Assembly (NCBI GenBank): GCA_902168245.1
Contig: CABHPA010000053.1
Location: 62,001 to 126,000, forward strand
Length of the DNA stretch: 64,000 nucleotides
Direction of reading: 5' to 3'
Source: Candidatus Melainabacteria bacterium
GTDB lineage: Bacteria > Cyanobacteriota > Vampirovibrionia > Vampirovibrionales > Vampirovibrionaceae
A model generated the notes under the pieces. The model saw nothing but the letters and a program-made list of their open reading frames with translations, ran no database searches and had not been told where the DNA came from. The position numbers were made by a program, and so were the translations under genes. Positions 34,402-43,197 of the stretch are shown here, piece by piece. Position 1 is the stretch's first letter. Each line of letters opens with the position of its first letter.

Positions 34402-35964
34402 CTAGGAATTCGGCTTGGTTGTTGCCCTGCAGGCAGGGGCCAAGTGCCGAATATCAATCAGCACGGCGCGCTCATCCCGATACAGGACGCGCCCTTTGCA
34501 GTAGTCGGTTAAATAACTCGTTTGCAAGGTACCTGGTTGCAGCAGTAAGCTTTGGAAACGATACTTTGCAAACACTGATTGCCAGTCTCCTTCTAGGCTT
34601 AAAGCCGTAAAGAGTTCCTGAACACGGTCATCGCCGTACATGTCCATGCGACTATCCAGATAGCTGCGGGTTTGAGTGTAGTACAGCAGGTAACTGCCCC
34701 AAATTTCGTTGCTGAGCAGGGGAGTCGGTATCTCATGCCTGTTCAGGTAGCGAATAACGCCGGATAATTTGGCCTTCTGGGGGAAAGTGGGTGTATTCAG
34801 CTTATGGTAAGAGACCCAAAGGCCCAGCAGCAAAGTGCAAATCACCCAGGGCCAGGGCTTTTCGGCAGAACGTACAAAACCCTCAAAGCTGAACATCTTC
34901 AGGCAAACAGACAGGGGCAGTTTTTGCCGCAGCAGTCCGATAGCGCTGGCCATGATCGGCAAGGCGCACAAGGCCAGCAAAAACACATGCCGCATGGAAT
35001 AAAGCGATAAGCCGAAGCTGATGAAAAAAAGCGCCTTTTCCGCCGGGCGAATACGGCTGTCCCGAAACGCGACAAAGGCCGAAACAAGCACCAGCAGAAA
35101 GTACGCCAACAGCAGGGGTTGGGCGTTGAAGGCGGGCGAGCCGAGTTCAAAAATATGGTGGTTCATAAAAGGGCTATCGGCCAAGCGGGCAAAGTAGCTA
35201 AACAGGTCGCAGCCGTAAGGGTTCAACAGGGTCACCAATCCGCAGGCCAGCCACAGGGTTAGCGGTTGCCAGCTTTTGCCCAGCCAGGATTTTTCCAGGG
35301 AAAACAGGCCCAGCACCAGCAGACCAGCGATAAAGCCCAAATGCAAATTGGCCCAAAACGCAAACAACACCGGGAAAATCACCCAGGATTGCCGAACGGA
35401 AAGATTTTTATGGCACAGACGCAGCAAAACAGCCATCAACAGTAGGCTTATCAGAGCCGGGCGGGCCAGGGCATAGGATTTTAAGGCCAGCAGGCTGAAC
35501 AACACCGTGAAGAGGATATCCGGCACCGCCTTATAGCCCCGTTCATACAGGCCCATAACCAGCGCCAGATAAGTCAGGCCGAAGCAAAAGGCCACCGCCA
35601 AGACCACACCTTGCAGTCCCAGGCATTGATGCGCCAAACCCAGCGCCACTTCAAACAACCACTGGTAGCAAACAATGGGAATTTGCGCCAAAGCCGCATC
35701 CGGCCCGGCAAAGGGATTATGTGCAGGAATCGCCTGGTGTTGCAACATCCACACGCCGGTTTTAATCAGCCAGCAGGAATCGCTGTCGGCCAGCGCGTTA
35801 AACAGGTTGCCCATCTGCTGCCCAAACAGCACCAGCCAAAACAAGGCCATAAACAAAATACCCGATAGCCCCGGCGAGCCACACAGGGCGGACAGCCAAT
35901 TGCCATGGGGACGGCCATGGTCTCCAGCAGTGTTTTTGGAAGGCTGCACCTGTTGTTCCGTCAC
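34402..35964 (-). CDS. polytopic membrane protein, GT-C glycosyltransferase-like
   Basis: This is a 520-residue protein with about eleven membrane helices and a soluble C-terminal domain of some 110 residues. An acidic/polar loop after the first helix (NALADSDSCWLIKTGVWML) and the order of parts recall GT-C type lipid-linked sugar transferases. The C-terminal segment SRMDMYGDDRVQELF is typical of uncharacterised proteins of this kind. The donor and acceptor are unknown. The start is GTG at 35964 with a weak ribosome-binding site. A methionine just before the first helix is an alternative. Confidence 0.75.
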   Translation of the reverse strand: MTEQQVQPSKNTAGDHGRPHGNWLSALCGSPGLSGILFMALFWLVLFGQQMGNLFNALADSDSCWLIKTGVWMLQHQAIPAHNPFAGPDAALAQIPIVCYQWLFEVALGLAHQCLGLQGVVLAVAFCFGLTYLALVMGLYERGYKAVPDILFTVLFSLLALKSYALARPALISLLLMAVLLRLCHKNLSVRQSWVIFPVLFAFWANLHLGFIAGLLVLGLFSLEKSWLGKSWQPLTLWLACGLVTLLNPYGCDLFSYFARLADSPFMNHHIFELGSPAFNAQPLLLAYFLLVLVSAFVAFRDSRIRPAEKALFFISFGLSLYSMRHVFLLALCALPIMASAIGLLRQKLPLSVCLKMFSFEGFVRSAEKPWPWVICTLLLGLWVSYHKLNTPTFPQKAKLSGVIRYLNRHEIPTPLLSNEIWGSYLLYYTQTRSYLDSRMDMYGDDRVQELFTALSLEGDWQSVFAKYRFQSLLLQPGTLQTSYLTDYCKGRVLYRDERAVLIDIRHLAPACRATTKPNS

Positions 35965-36190
35965 GAGGGTTCACTTTCCGCTTGCGTCGCTGTTGCTTTA
36001 TAAGGAGGAATGGGCGTTTTCCGTATCCTGATTTCTACAGACACTTGATAGCGCGGCCTTTTACATCGTTCAACTAGACTCTTGTCCTTAGCAAACATAC
36101 CCAGACTGGGAATGGTTTCCGGCTACGTCCATCGTCACAATAGAAGCAGGATTGAATATATAGGATAGAAATCAAGAGGGGTTATGAGCA

Positions 36191-36445
36191 ATGGCCAAGC
36201 ATCATCATGACTACAGTCTGGACAAAGATACCCCCGAAAGCATCCGCCAATTGACGGATCAAGGGCCAAAGTGGGCGCACACGGGCCAACACGGGCTTCC
36301 GGCGGGAGACATTCTGGATCACTTCCAGGAGCCGGACGGGTTGAGCGCCGATGAAAGCCTGGCCGCCGATGCCATTGCCGCCCACGGCAAAGGCGCGGAT
36401 CGCCCGCTGCCCAACCAATTCCATAGCCGCAACAAAATGCGGTAA
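36191..36445 (+). CDS. small conserved-looking hydrophilic protein
   Basis: This is an 84-residue protein rich in His, Asp and Gly (MAKHHHDYSLDKDTPESIRQ...GLPAGDILDHFQEPDGLSADE). There is no signal peptide or membrane helix. An AGGGG sequence lies before the ATG and a TATAGGAT sequence upstream could be the -10 element. I do not recognise a family. Confidence 0.55.
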   Translation: MAKHHHDYSLDKDTPESIRQLTDQGPKWAHTGQHGLPAGDILDHFQEPDGLSADESLAADAIAAHGKGADRPLPNQFHSRNKMR

Positions 36446-36563
36446 GTCATCAGGGATCACTCTAGAGTATCTCGAGCGGTTTCAGAGTCTTGTTTGTCTT
36501 ACTGGTTTTCTTACGAACAAACACGATCTCTATAACGCTCCTTCATGCTGAGATAATAACAGC

Positions 36564-36944
36564 ATGCGTAAAACATGCCTTAAAATTGGTCTATTAACCT
36601 TAGGAGCGGCAGCATTATGTTTGTTTGCTCTACCTATCTTCTTGACTGGTCTATTGACCTGGCATCCAGAGAAATACGCTCTACCAAGCCCAGACAACAA
36701 AAGTGTGATTACTATTTACGATGCACAAGGAGACCCGGCCGATGATGCGTGGTGGCAGATTGAGGTTCAAGTAAAAAATCAGCCTATCCATGAACTGGGT
36801 CATTGTACTTTAAGCCGTCTTGCCAAATACCGAGTCATAAAGTGGGTAGGCAATGAAGCAATATTGGTAGGCATTCAACTTGAAGATAATAAAGAAAAAA
36901 TCTACAGTCTCCGAATTGATGCTAAAGGTATACCCTGCATTTGA
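36564..36944 (+). CDS. hypothetical exported or anchored protein, low GC
   Basis: This is a 126-residue protein with an N-terminal hydrophobic segment (IGLLTLGAAALCLFALPIFL) that may be a signal anchor. It is followed by a compact beta-rich domain (SVITIYDAQGDPADDAWWQIEVQV, ILVGIQLEDNKEKIYSLRID). Base composition is clearly lower in GC than its neighbours, and codon use differs (many AAA, ATT, TTA). It lies close to the 3' end of a tRNA-Leu gene. This hints at acquired DNA, but no mobility gene is present. I see no family match. Confidence 0.68.
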   Translation: MRKTCLKIGLLTLGAAALCLFALPIFLTGLLTWHPEKYALPSPDNKSVITIYDAQGDPADDAWWQIEVQVKNQPIHELGHCTLSRLAKYRVIKWVGNEAILVGIQLEDNKEKIYSLRIDAKGIPCI

Positions 36945-37048
36945 GACTATTTAATAGCTGAATCCCTTATATGAAGGCCAAATCTCCTTATCCCAAGGGA
37001 GAGAAAGGAGCCTTAGTACCTGTCGCACAATACACACTCTGGCCTAGG

Positions 37049-37132
37049 TGGTGTCGAGGAGGGGACTTGAACCCCTACGGATTTCTCCACACGCCCCTCA
37101 AACGTGCGCGTCTACCATTCCGCCACCCCGAC
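37049..37132 (-). tRNA. tRNA-Leu(GAG), CCA encoded
   Basis: The minus strand begins GTCGGGGTGGCGGAATGG and ends CCTCGAC-A-CCA. The anticodon loop TTGAGGG sits in a CACGT/GCGTG stem. A long variable arm is present, as required for tRNA-Leu. Confidence 0.96.
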
Positions 37133-37294
37133 ACACTGGGTTGCTGTCAATCATAATAGTTTCAACAGAACAGGCTTGTCAAATACGATTGCGGTAAAGG
37201 CCCGCCATGACCTCCTGCAAAGAATAGCCGTTTCTCACCTTTTTCCCTTCCCTGTTGGGATTAACGCATCCAAAACAGTTCTAAAGGCTGCCCG

Positions 37295-37489
37295 TTAGTA
37301 GCGGGAAGTCACCTTAATGATGTAATTGGCCGTGGTCTGGAAAAAATCAGAGAAAGATTGGCCAAAATAGGTCACGGCGCCAATACAGGCCAGGGTAATC
37401 AGCGCCAGGGTCAGCGCGTATTCAGGCATCGCTTGGCCCGGCCCGGCCCCGAAAAGCCATTGGCGCAGCATGCGCAACGATTGCTTCAT
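37295..37489 (-). CDS. Flp-like pilin, divergent
   Basis: This 64-residue protein has the Flp/Fap pilin layout. A short basic leader ends in GQAMPEYAL, and one hydrophobic helix (TLALITLACIGAVTYFGQSF) starts just after the Glu at +5 of the presumed prepilin cleavage site. It is less similar to the two neighbouring pilins than they are to each other. The ATG at 37489 is chosen because AAGGA stands nine bases upstream. No tad assembly genes lie in the window. Confidence 0.85.
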   Translation of the reverse strand: MKQSLRMLRQWLFGAGPGQAMPEYALTLALITLACIGAVTYFGQSFSDFFQTTANYIIKVTSRY

Positions 37490-37663
37490 CAGAAACATTC
37501 CTTTGGTTGGTTTGCTTGGTCGCAAAGACGAGAGTTAGGCGAATTTTCAGACGATTTCCTGACCACGGAGGGGAAAGTTTGGCGGCATCCGCCAAAAGCG
37601 CCGCCTGATGGAATGAAATCCGGGCAGCGCTTTGGCGGAGTGCGAATAGAGTTGGTTCAGCGA

Positions 37664-37873
37664 CTATTTGACGTTTCCTGCCACCTGGCCGATTTTGGAG
37701 CCCAGGGCGTTCAGCATGGTGGTTACGTTGTTGCCCAGGAATTGCAGGGCGGCGATACAAAACACGGCCACCAGCGCCAGAATCAAACCGTACTCAGCCA
37801 AAGACTGACCTTTTTTGGCGCTTTGCTTGCGGGTTGCGAACCAAACTTGCAGAGATACGTATTGCTTCAGCAT
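37664..37873 (-). CDS. Flp-type pilin (tandem copy 2)
   Basis: This is a 69-residue prepilin. A leader with RKQSAKKGQSLAEYGLILALVAVFCIAAL shows the G/QSLAEYGLI cleavage region recognised by the prepilin peptidase, then a hydrophobic helix. It is almost identical to the next gene upstream (37927-38139), differing at about ten positions, so it arose by tandem duplication. Flp pilins form thin bundle-forming type IVb pili used for surface attachment. Confidence 0.9.
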   Translation of the reverse strand: MLKQYVSLQVWFATRKQSAKKGQSLAEYGLILALVAVFCIAALQFLGNNVTTMLNALGSKIGQVAGNVK

Positions 37874-37926
37874 ATTCAGTCTTTTCCTTTGTGCTTGCTG
37901 GATGACTGGCGACTAGACCGGGGGTG

Positions 37927-38139
37927 TTACTTGACCTGACCGGCCACCTGACCGATTTTGCCGGACAGCGCGTTCATCATGGTGGTGATGTTGTTGCCCA
38001 GGAATTGCAGGGCGGCGATACAAAACACGGCCACCAGCGCCAGAATTAAACCGTACTCGGCCAGGGACTGCCCCTTGGACTTGGCGGTTTGCTTGCGGGT
38101 TGCGAACCAGACTTGCAGGGAAACGTATTGTTTTAACAT
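37927..38139 (-). CDS. Flp-type pilin (tandem copy 1)
   Basis: This 70-residue prepilin has the same layout as its downstream neighbour (GQSLAEYGLILALVAVFC then FLGNNITTMMNAL). The ATG at 38139 is preferred because AAGGA lies eight bases before it. Two in-frame ATGs just upstream overlap the ribosome-binding site. The leader further upstream contains GTAGTAGGTGGT, close to the TAGGTAGT element of the low-complexity array, but I see no matching promoter box. It is the first gene of the three-pilin group. Confidence 0.9.
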   Translation of the reverse strand: MLKQYVSLQVWFATRKQTAKSKGQSLAEYGLILALVAVFCIAALQFLGNNITTMMNALSGKIGQVAGQVK

Positions 38140-38353
38140 CAGCATCATCCTTCTACTTAGGCTTGAACGACCACCTACTACATCTAAACTTTTAAAGCTT
38201 GTTCGGGAAATCTACTCGACAAGTAACCCACTCAGTTGCTTATGTTTTAAATATATATTTTTTAGCCCATCTTTTACTCACCCTGGGGGGTGATTATCGA
38301 TCACCCTGTTAAATTTGAATAAAAACCGGAATTTCTGCATCCTTCATACAAAC

Positions 38354-38382
38354 GAACAACCCGCCTTTACAGCGGGTTGTTC
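38354..38382 (-). terminator. hairpin after the 38412 gene
   Basis: A perfect 11-pair stem GAACAACCCGC/GCGGGTTGTTC has a seven-base loop 30 bases after the stop codon. The T tract that follows is weak, so termination may be partial. Confidence 0.65.
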
Positions 38383-38411
38383 GAGTATAAAAACCTTATT
38401 CTGAAAGCGCT

Positions 38412-38891
38412 CTAGCCTTTGGAGAACAGTACCTTCAGCACTCTCACCGGGGTGGTGAAGGATTCCCAAACGCCTTTGCGGAAAGCCTTGAGGCAGTCTG
38501 CGAACACCAGGTTGCTTTGTTGCAGCATCGCTTCGTTATTGGTGCGGCGGAAGGTCACAATCGCCAGACCGGCGGTCAGCATACCCACCACGCCAATGCA
38601 GATTTGCAGAGGCCCGCGCACTACGGCTTCCAGCACCTGGGTGCGCTTGTCTCTTTTGGTTGGCTCAGCCGGTTGCGCCGGAGCGGGAGCTGCCTGGGGC
38701 GCAAGATTCAACGGAGCCACAAAGCCCGTGTTGGCGTTAGAGAAAGCCCCGGAAGCGCCATAAACGCGATTCAACTGCTCTACGTCCTGCTGGCGCTCAA
38801 TGGAGCGAATCAGGTCACACTCGTTGCCACCGTCAAAACGACGCTTGGCGTATTTCAGGATAATTGCAGATTTTTGCTGATGCTGTTCCAT
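38412..38891 (-). CDS. small membrane protein under the array-type promoter
   Basis: This is a 159-residue protein of unknown function. It has a charged N-terminal third (QQKSAIILKYAKRRFDGGNE), an Ala/Pro-rich linker (APQAAPAPAQPAEP), one predicted membrane helix near 97-114 (ICIGVVGMLTAGLAIVTF), and an amphipathic basic C-terminus (CLKAFRKGVWESFTTPVRVLKVLFSKG). AGGAG precedes the ATG. Its promoter has the TGTTTTTAT element of the low-complexity array, linking this gene to that regulon. Confidence 0.72.
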   Translation of the reverse strand: MEQHQQKSAIILKYAKRRFDGGNECDLIRSIERQQDVEQLNRVYGASGAFSNANTGFVAPLNLAPQAAPAPAQPAEPTKRDKRTQVLEAVVRGPLQICIGVVGMLTAGLAIVTFRRTNNEAMLQQSNLVFADCLKAFRKGVWESFTTPVRVLKVLFSKG

Positions 38892-39011
38892 CCCACGTCA
38901 CTCCTATTGTAGTCCCTAACCCGTTTTGTACTCATCCCTAGGGAACCCCTCGACCAGCCTACCCGTGATTCAATCTCTGAGGGTGTTTCCCAACCTATGC
39001 CTTACACTTGC

Positions 39012-39040
39012 ATAAAAACAATCATTCCAATTCTTGTGTT
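39012..39040 (-). promoter_or_regulatory. array-type promoter box of the 38412 gene
   Basis: The minus strand reads AACACA, 14 nt, then an exact TGTTTTTAT. The upstream half matches only the central CA. The distance to the ATG is about 120 bases. Confidence 0.62.
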
Positions 39041-39105
39041 ACCCATGTTACAAACTTGTAATCGCATTCCAAACCCCGCCTCAAACACTGATGAATCCCT
39101 CTTAC

Positions 39106-40197
39106 CTAGCCCGCCAAAAGCGTTCTGGCGAACGGCCCCAAACCCAGGAATAGGTTAAACAGGCTTTGCCCTTCGTTAGTTTTAGAGGACATCATCCGCA
39201 GGGCGGTGTCAATCTGCCGCTGAATGGCCACGTATGCGGCAAAAGCGCTTTCGGACAAGCCTTGCTGCAAATAGCGCGCCCTTAGGGTCAACTGAAACAA
39301 CTCCAGTGCCTGCGCCATGCTCAAGCCCTGCCCTTCCACGAAAAACTGCTCAAATTCCGCGCCAAGGGCGTAAGCGTCCTGATTTTGGGCGGATTTCGCC
39401 AGAAAACTTTCCAAAAACGCCTGCGCCTCCGGCAAAACAGTATGGCTTTCATCCGTTGCGCCTTCGCTCAGGCAAGGCACCACCTGGCAGCGGGAAACAA
39501 TGGTTTCCAGCAACTGTTCCTCGGTTTCGGCAATAAAAAAGAACAAAATTCGGGCCGGAGGCTCCTCCAGCGTTTTCAGGAAGCGGTTCACCGAGTTGGC
39601 GTTAAAAATATGGCGCTGCAACGGGCGAATATGAAAGGCTCGATCTTGCGTGGCCTCCAGGCTGCGCCATTCGGACGGAGCCATCACATCCGGCGCGAAG
39701 GAGGCGGGCAGCTCCTCGGCGTCGGTAAAAATCACCACCCGCGTGTACTCGCTGGAAATGCCCAGTTGGTAAATCAGGCGACCAATCTGATCGGTCTTGA
39801 TTTGGGTAGGCCAATTGGCCTTTTGAGCCAGCTTTTCCAGCTCCTCTGTAGTCAACAGGTCAGCATGCTCTTTATCATTCACCTGGTAAGTAAACCGGGA
39901 AACCGTCAACACCGCCGGGTGCGCGTTTTGCGAAATCCACCGGCAATCCTTGCAATGCCCGCAAGCCAAATCAGCCAACTTTGGGGTTGGGTTGCCAGTT
40001 AAGTCCGGGCGCTGCTTACAGTTCACGATTTTGGCGATTTGCAGCGCCAGGTTATACAAAGCCCCGCTGGCCTTGCCTTTTAAAACGTACCCATGCGCCA
40101 GGGAATCACTGAGAATGACCCCCGTAAAAAAGGTTTCCGCCATAGGCAAGGCAGGAGAAGGCTTGAGGGTTTCCAGGGTGTCCAACATCGCATCCAT
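39106..40197 (-). CDS. holB: DNA polymerase III delta' subunit
   Basis: This is a clamp-loader subunit of the replicative polymerase. The 363-residue protein has a zinc module (CGHCKDCRWISQ, near 79-90) and the sensor segment NANSVNRFLKTLEEPPARILFFF followed by the SRC motif (TIVSRCQVV). It lacks a Walker A motif, as expected for delta'. A 25-residue insertion or extension lies before the zinc module. The ATG is four bases after the holA stop codon, with GGGAAG inside the end of holA, so the two subunits are coupled. Confidence 0.9.
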   Translation of the reverse strand: MDAMLDTLETLKPSPALPMAETFFTGVILSDSLAHGYVLKGKASGALYNLALQIAKIVNCKQRPDLTGNPTPKLADLACGHCKDCRWISQNAHPAVLTVSRFTYQVNDKEHADLLTTEELEKLAQKANWPTQIKTDQIGRLIYQLGISSEYTRVVIFTDAEELPASFAPDVMAPSEWRSLEATQDRAFHIRPLQRHIFNANSVNRFLKTLEEPPARILFFFIAETEEQLLETIVSRCQVVPCLSEGATDESHTVLPEAQAFLESFLAKSAQNQDAYALGAEFEQFFVEGQGLSMAQALELFQLTLRARYLQQGLSESAFAAYVAIQRQIDTALRMMSSKTNEGQSLFNLFLGLGPFARTLLAG

Positions 40198-40201
40198 TCG
40201 G

Positions 40202-41170
40202 CTAACTTCCCATCAGCAGTTCAAAGGCCAATTTAGCGTTCAATTCGCCGGTTTTGGCCTTCCATTCCATTTCCAGGGTCTTGGCGCGCAGCTTTTCCAG
40301 CCGTTCAAACGGCACCCGGCCAAATTCCTGCAAGTCTTTTTTAACCTTGAAGGGGTGTTTCTTGGTCATTTCCGCCATTTGGGCTTCGCTCAAGCCGCGT
40401 TGCTGCCAGTAACGCAACTGGAAGATATTGCCCAGCCAGCTTTGGGTGAGGGCGAACAACTGGATGGGATACTGCCGCAACAGCAGTTCATCCAAGGTAT
40501 GAAACACTTCCGCCCGGTTACGATTATGCAGCCAGTCGGCCAGCATATGAAAGGTATTTTCGTTGTGGTTAGACAGAGTAGCCACATCGGCCGCCGTAAT
40601 GGCGCGCCCGGCCGCATATACCGAAAGTTTCTCAATCTCTGTCATCAGCGGCAACAGGCTGACGCCCTGATGTTCCACCAGCAGAGCCGCCGCTTTTGGC
40701 TCAATCTGGATGCCCCGGCGCTTGCTTTCCTGTATGAGCCGCTGAATAGCCTCATCCGCCTGCCAGAAGGCCAGCGTTTTGCACTCCCGCAAGTCCAGCG
40801 CCAGCTTTTTGTTGGCGGTAAGCCACTTGGGGAACTTGATGCTGCGGTTAATCTTGGCGCTCACAAACAGAATATGCTTGGTTTCATCGTGGTTTTCCAA
40901 CAGTTCCATGAGGTCAGCAATCTGTTTTTCATCCGCCGAAGCGGAGGCCGCCTTGTTCAGGAAGGGGAAATTCTGGATTTCCACCAGTGTTTTGCCGCCC
41001 AGGTTAAAGCAGACCGCGCCCACCGCTTCCAGCACCTCGCCGATGGAAGGGCTTTCCAGCAGCTTATGGCCCAGGCTCCCCATTTGGGGATTAATCACGG
41101 ATTCCCGCAGGCGCTTGACCTCCTGCTGAAGGAGGTATTCCTCATCGCCATAATAAAGGGAAACCGTCAT
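40202..41170 (-). CDS. holA: DNA polymerase III delta subunit
   Basis: Delta is the wrench that opens the sliding clamp. The 322-residue protein shows the family pattern: MTVSLYYGDEEYLLQQEVKRL at the start, a KQIADLMELLENHDETKHILFVSAKIN central strand region, and the C-terminal collar helices (KVKKDLQEFGRVPFERLEKL). Its position directly before holB, an uncommon but meaningful adjacency, supports the assignment of both. Confidence 0.92.
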   Translation of the reverse strand: MTVSLYYGDEEYLLQQEVKRLRESVINPQMGSLGHKLLESPSIGEVLEAVGAVCFNLGGKTLVEIQNFPFLNKAASASADEKQIADLMELLENHDETKHILFVSAKINRSIKFPKWLTANKKLALDLRECKTLAFWQADEAIQRLIQESKRRGIQIEPKAAALLVEHQGVSLLPLMTEIEKLSVYAAGRAITAADVATLSNHNENTFHMLADWLHNRNRAEVFHTLDELLLRQYPIQLFALTQSWLGNIFQLRYWQQRGLSEAQMAEMTKKHPFKVKKDLQEFGRVPFERLEKLRAKTLEMEWKAKTGELNAKLAFELLMGS

Positions 41171-41314
41171 GGGATTTGCAGCCTCTTTATATATGCACCG
41201 TCTTTTTTATATACAAGTTCTTGTTCCAGTTGCGCGACTCGGTTCATTCTATCCATCGCCCGCCGCATGCCGGATAATTAACCTAATCATAGTCTTGTCA
41301 GGGCAGGCTTTCAA

Positions 41315-42187
41315 ATGGATTTTCCCATAATTGCGCTGTTAACCGATTTCGGGGAGCGCGATGGCTTTGTCGGTGTTATAAAGGGCGTTATGCTCTGCAA
41401 GCTGGACGCGCCCGCGCCAATGGTGGACATCAGCCACCAGGTAGAGCCTCAGAACATACGTCAGGCGCTGTGGATACTGGAAAACGCCCTGCCTTACTTC
41501 CCGCCGAAAACGGTTTTCGTATGCATTGTCGATCCGGGCGTCGGCACAACCGAGCAAGCCGCCTTGCTTTGCCACTGGCCCCAACAGGAACAGATCTTCA
41601 TCGGACCAGACAACGGCTTGCTGACGCCCGTTTATGAAGCCGTGGGCGCGGATCTGCAAGTGTTCGATATCCGCGCAGCCGAGTTGTATAAAGATGATCA
41701 ACTCAGCCTGCACGGACGTAGCCAGACCTTTCATGGCCGGGACGTGTATGCGCCCATCGCAGCGCTGGCCGCCAACGCGCTTTTTACAGGCTCGTTAGAA
41801 GTTTTCCTGCAACAGTTTGGCCCGCCGCTGAGCCGTTTTGAGCAAATCGCCCGGCAGCCCGCCACGCTGGAGCTAGAGTCCCAGACACTGAATTGCCAGG
41901 GAGAGATTGTTTATTGCGACCACTACGGTAACCTTATCACCAACATTCCCCACGTCTGGTTGCCTGTAGGTAGCCGCCTAAGCATCAGCATTGGCGACCG
42001 AGCGCCTTTTACCTGCCCCTTTCTGCCTGCCTACGCCGACAACGAAACCACTCAGCCCCATCCAGCTACGGTGATCGCGGTGCCTTCCAGCGGGGGTACG
42101 GTGGAACTTTCCGTTTTCCGGGGCAACGCCGGACAAACGCTCAAAGCCTCTCCCGCTGAGCCTATCCGGATTCAAATCTTGCCTTAA
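41315..42187 (+). CDS. SAM hydroxide adenosyltransferase family (DUF62/fluorinase-like)
   Basis: This 290-residue protein would split S-adenosylmethionine to adenosine and methionine using activated water. The N-terminal domain starts IALLTDFGERDGFVGVIKG, and DPGVGTT and FIGPDNGLL form the SAM pocket. FHGRDVYAPIAALAA carries the His/Asp/Arg region typical of the hydroxide-using members rather than halogenases. The C-terminal beta-barrel includes YCDHYGNLITNI. The physiological reason for SAM hydrolysis is unknown. Confidence 0.9.
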   Translation: MDFPIIALLTDFGERDGFVGVIKGVMLCKLDAPAPMVDISHQVEPQNIRQALWILENALPYFPPKTVFVCIVDPGVGTTEQAALLCHWPQQEQIFIGPDNGLLTPVYEAVGADLQVFDIRAAELYKDDQLSLHGRSQTFHGRDVYAPIAALAANALFTGSLEVFLQQFGPPLSRFEQIARQPATLELESQTLNCQGEIVYCDHYGNLITNIPHVWLPVGSRLSISIGDRAPFTCPFLPAYADNETTQPHPATVIAVPSSGGTVELSVFRGNAGQTLKASPAEPIRIQILP

Positions 42188-42558
42188 TTCTGGCTTCAAA
42201 AGAAAGCGGATTAACGACCCAAGTCGCACATCCGAACACAGATAAAGGAAATATAAAGAATCGCTAAAAATCCCGTTAAGGAAATGTCAGATTTTTATGT
42301 CGCAAGAGATAAAGAAAAGCTCAGTTTGATCCATACCAGAGCTTTTACGAGATCCCCAAGACCATTATCCTATCGGCTATTTTTGCCCCCACCCACCAAG
42401 GCAGTTCCAAAACGGATGAGCTGATGAGGTAAAGAAAATATTTTTTTGGCGTCTAATACAGTAGCAAAGCATGCTTTGCCCAAATTGCCCCCTTTCAAAA
42501 AATCGAGTATAAACTTATTAATCTCAGAAAGCGCATGGACGTGGAGAGTTTAGTACCG
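42188..42558 (+). other. 371-bp intergenic region
   Basis: No gene is visible. The region is A/T-rich in its second half. I see no clear hairpin with a T tract and no array-type box. A GATTTTTAT at 42287-42295 lacks the upstream CAAT and is not counted. Confidence 0.4.
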
Positions 42559-43017
42559 ATGACAACCTCACCAATCAGTCTTGAGACAATTAAGTTCCAC
42601 CTGATTTGGAACAAAGATTTCAGCTTCAGCCGCGAAAACCAGACCGTATCCCTGGAAGAATTGATTGAATTCCTGATCGAGTCCCTGGAAGACGCCGACA
42701 AGGCAACCGCAACCAAAGCAGAAAACCTGCTGACCCGGATTGGCAAACCGGCCGTCCCTTACCTGATTCAAGGCTTGAAATCCAGCCACAACCGCGTGAA
42801 ATCCGTTTGCGCCATGGTGCTGGTGCGCATTGGCCAACCCGCTGTGGAAGCCACACAAGAGTTCTACGCGCGCAACGCCAGCCGCCCCAAATTCCGCTGG
42901 ATTGCCGAATTCATCCTGGGCGAGCTAGGCATGCAAATCCCCGCGCTGGACAAACGCAGCTATGAAACCGAGCGCGCCGATCGCAAGATCCTTCAGTTCA
43001 GCAAAGCCGCTGTCTAA
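42559..43017 (+). CDS. HEAT-repeat protein
   Basis: This is a 152-residue helical protein. The segment EDADKATATKAENLLTRIGKPAVPYLIQGLKSSHNRVKSVCAMVLVRIGQPAV contains two HEAT-like helix pairs with the PAVPYLI signature of PBS-lyase/HEAT proteins common in cyanobacteria. It is probably a protein-protein interaction module. The ATG at 42559 has GGAGAG ten bases upstream. A start at 42535 would place that site inside the gene. A strong terminator follows. Confidence 0.78.
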   Translation: MTTSPISLETIKFHLIWNKDFSFSRENQTVSLEELIEFLIESLEDADKATATKAENLLTRIGKPAVPYLIQGLKSSHNRVKSVCAMVLVRIGQPAVEATQEFYARNASRPKFRWIAEFILGELGMQIPALDKRSYETERADRKILQFSKAAV

Positions 43018-43062
43018 AAGCTTTCTTAATTCTCTAACAATAACGACTTTCTAACAAAGATT

Positions 43063-43092
43063 CCCCTTTGCAACCCAAAGGGGCTTTTTTTT
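43063..43092 (+). terminator. terminator of the HEAT-repeat gene
   Basis: A stem CCCCTTT/AAAGGGG with a seven-base loop is followed by eight T residues. Confidence 0.92.
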
Positions 43093-43103
43093 GCGGCATG
43101 AGA

Positions 43104-43132
43104 TCCAAAATACACCGGGCTTCGGGTATAAT
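43104..43132 (+). promoter_or_regulatory. promoter of asd-dapA
   Basis: A perfect TATAAT (43127-43132) lies 17 bases after a poor -35 (TCCAAA), 65 bases before the asd start. Confidence 0.6.
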
Positions 43133-43197
43133 GAGGCCGTTATAAGCTAGGAAATATGCACCTTTTCACACAGGAGCTTTTCACAGGAGATTATCGA

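Noticed and set aside
38314-38330. GGTTTTTATTC on the minus strand upstream of the Flp pilins
   Set aside because: No CAAT hexamer lies 14 nt upstream, and it falls just behind the terminator hairpin of the 38412 gene.
39950-41281. A 443-codon open frame on the plus strand opposite holB and holA
   Set aside because: It is fully antisense to two well-supported clamp-loader genes and shows no family pattern. Codon bias of the real genes leaves the opposite strand open.
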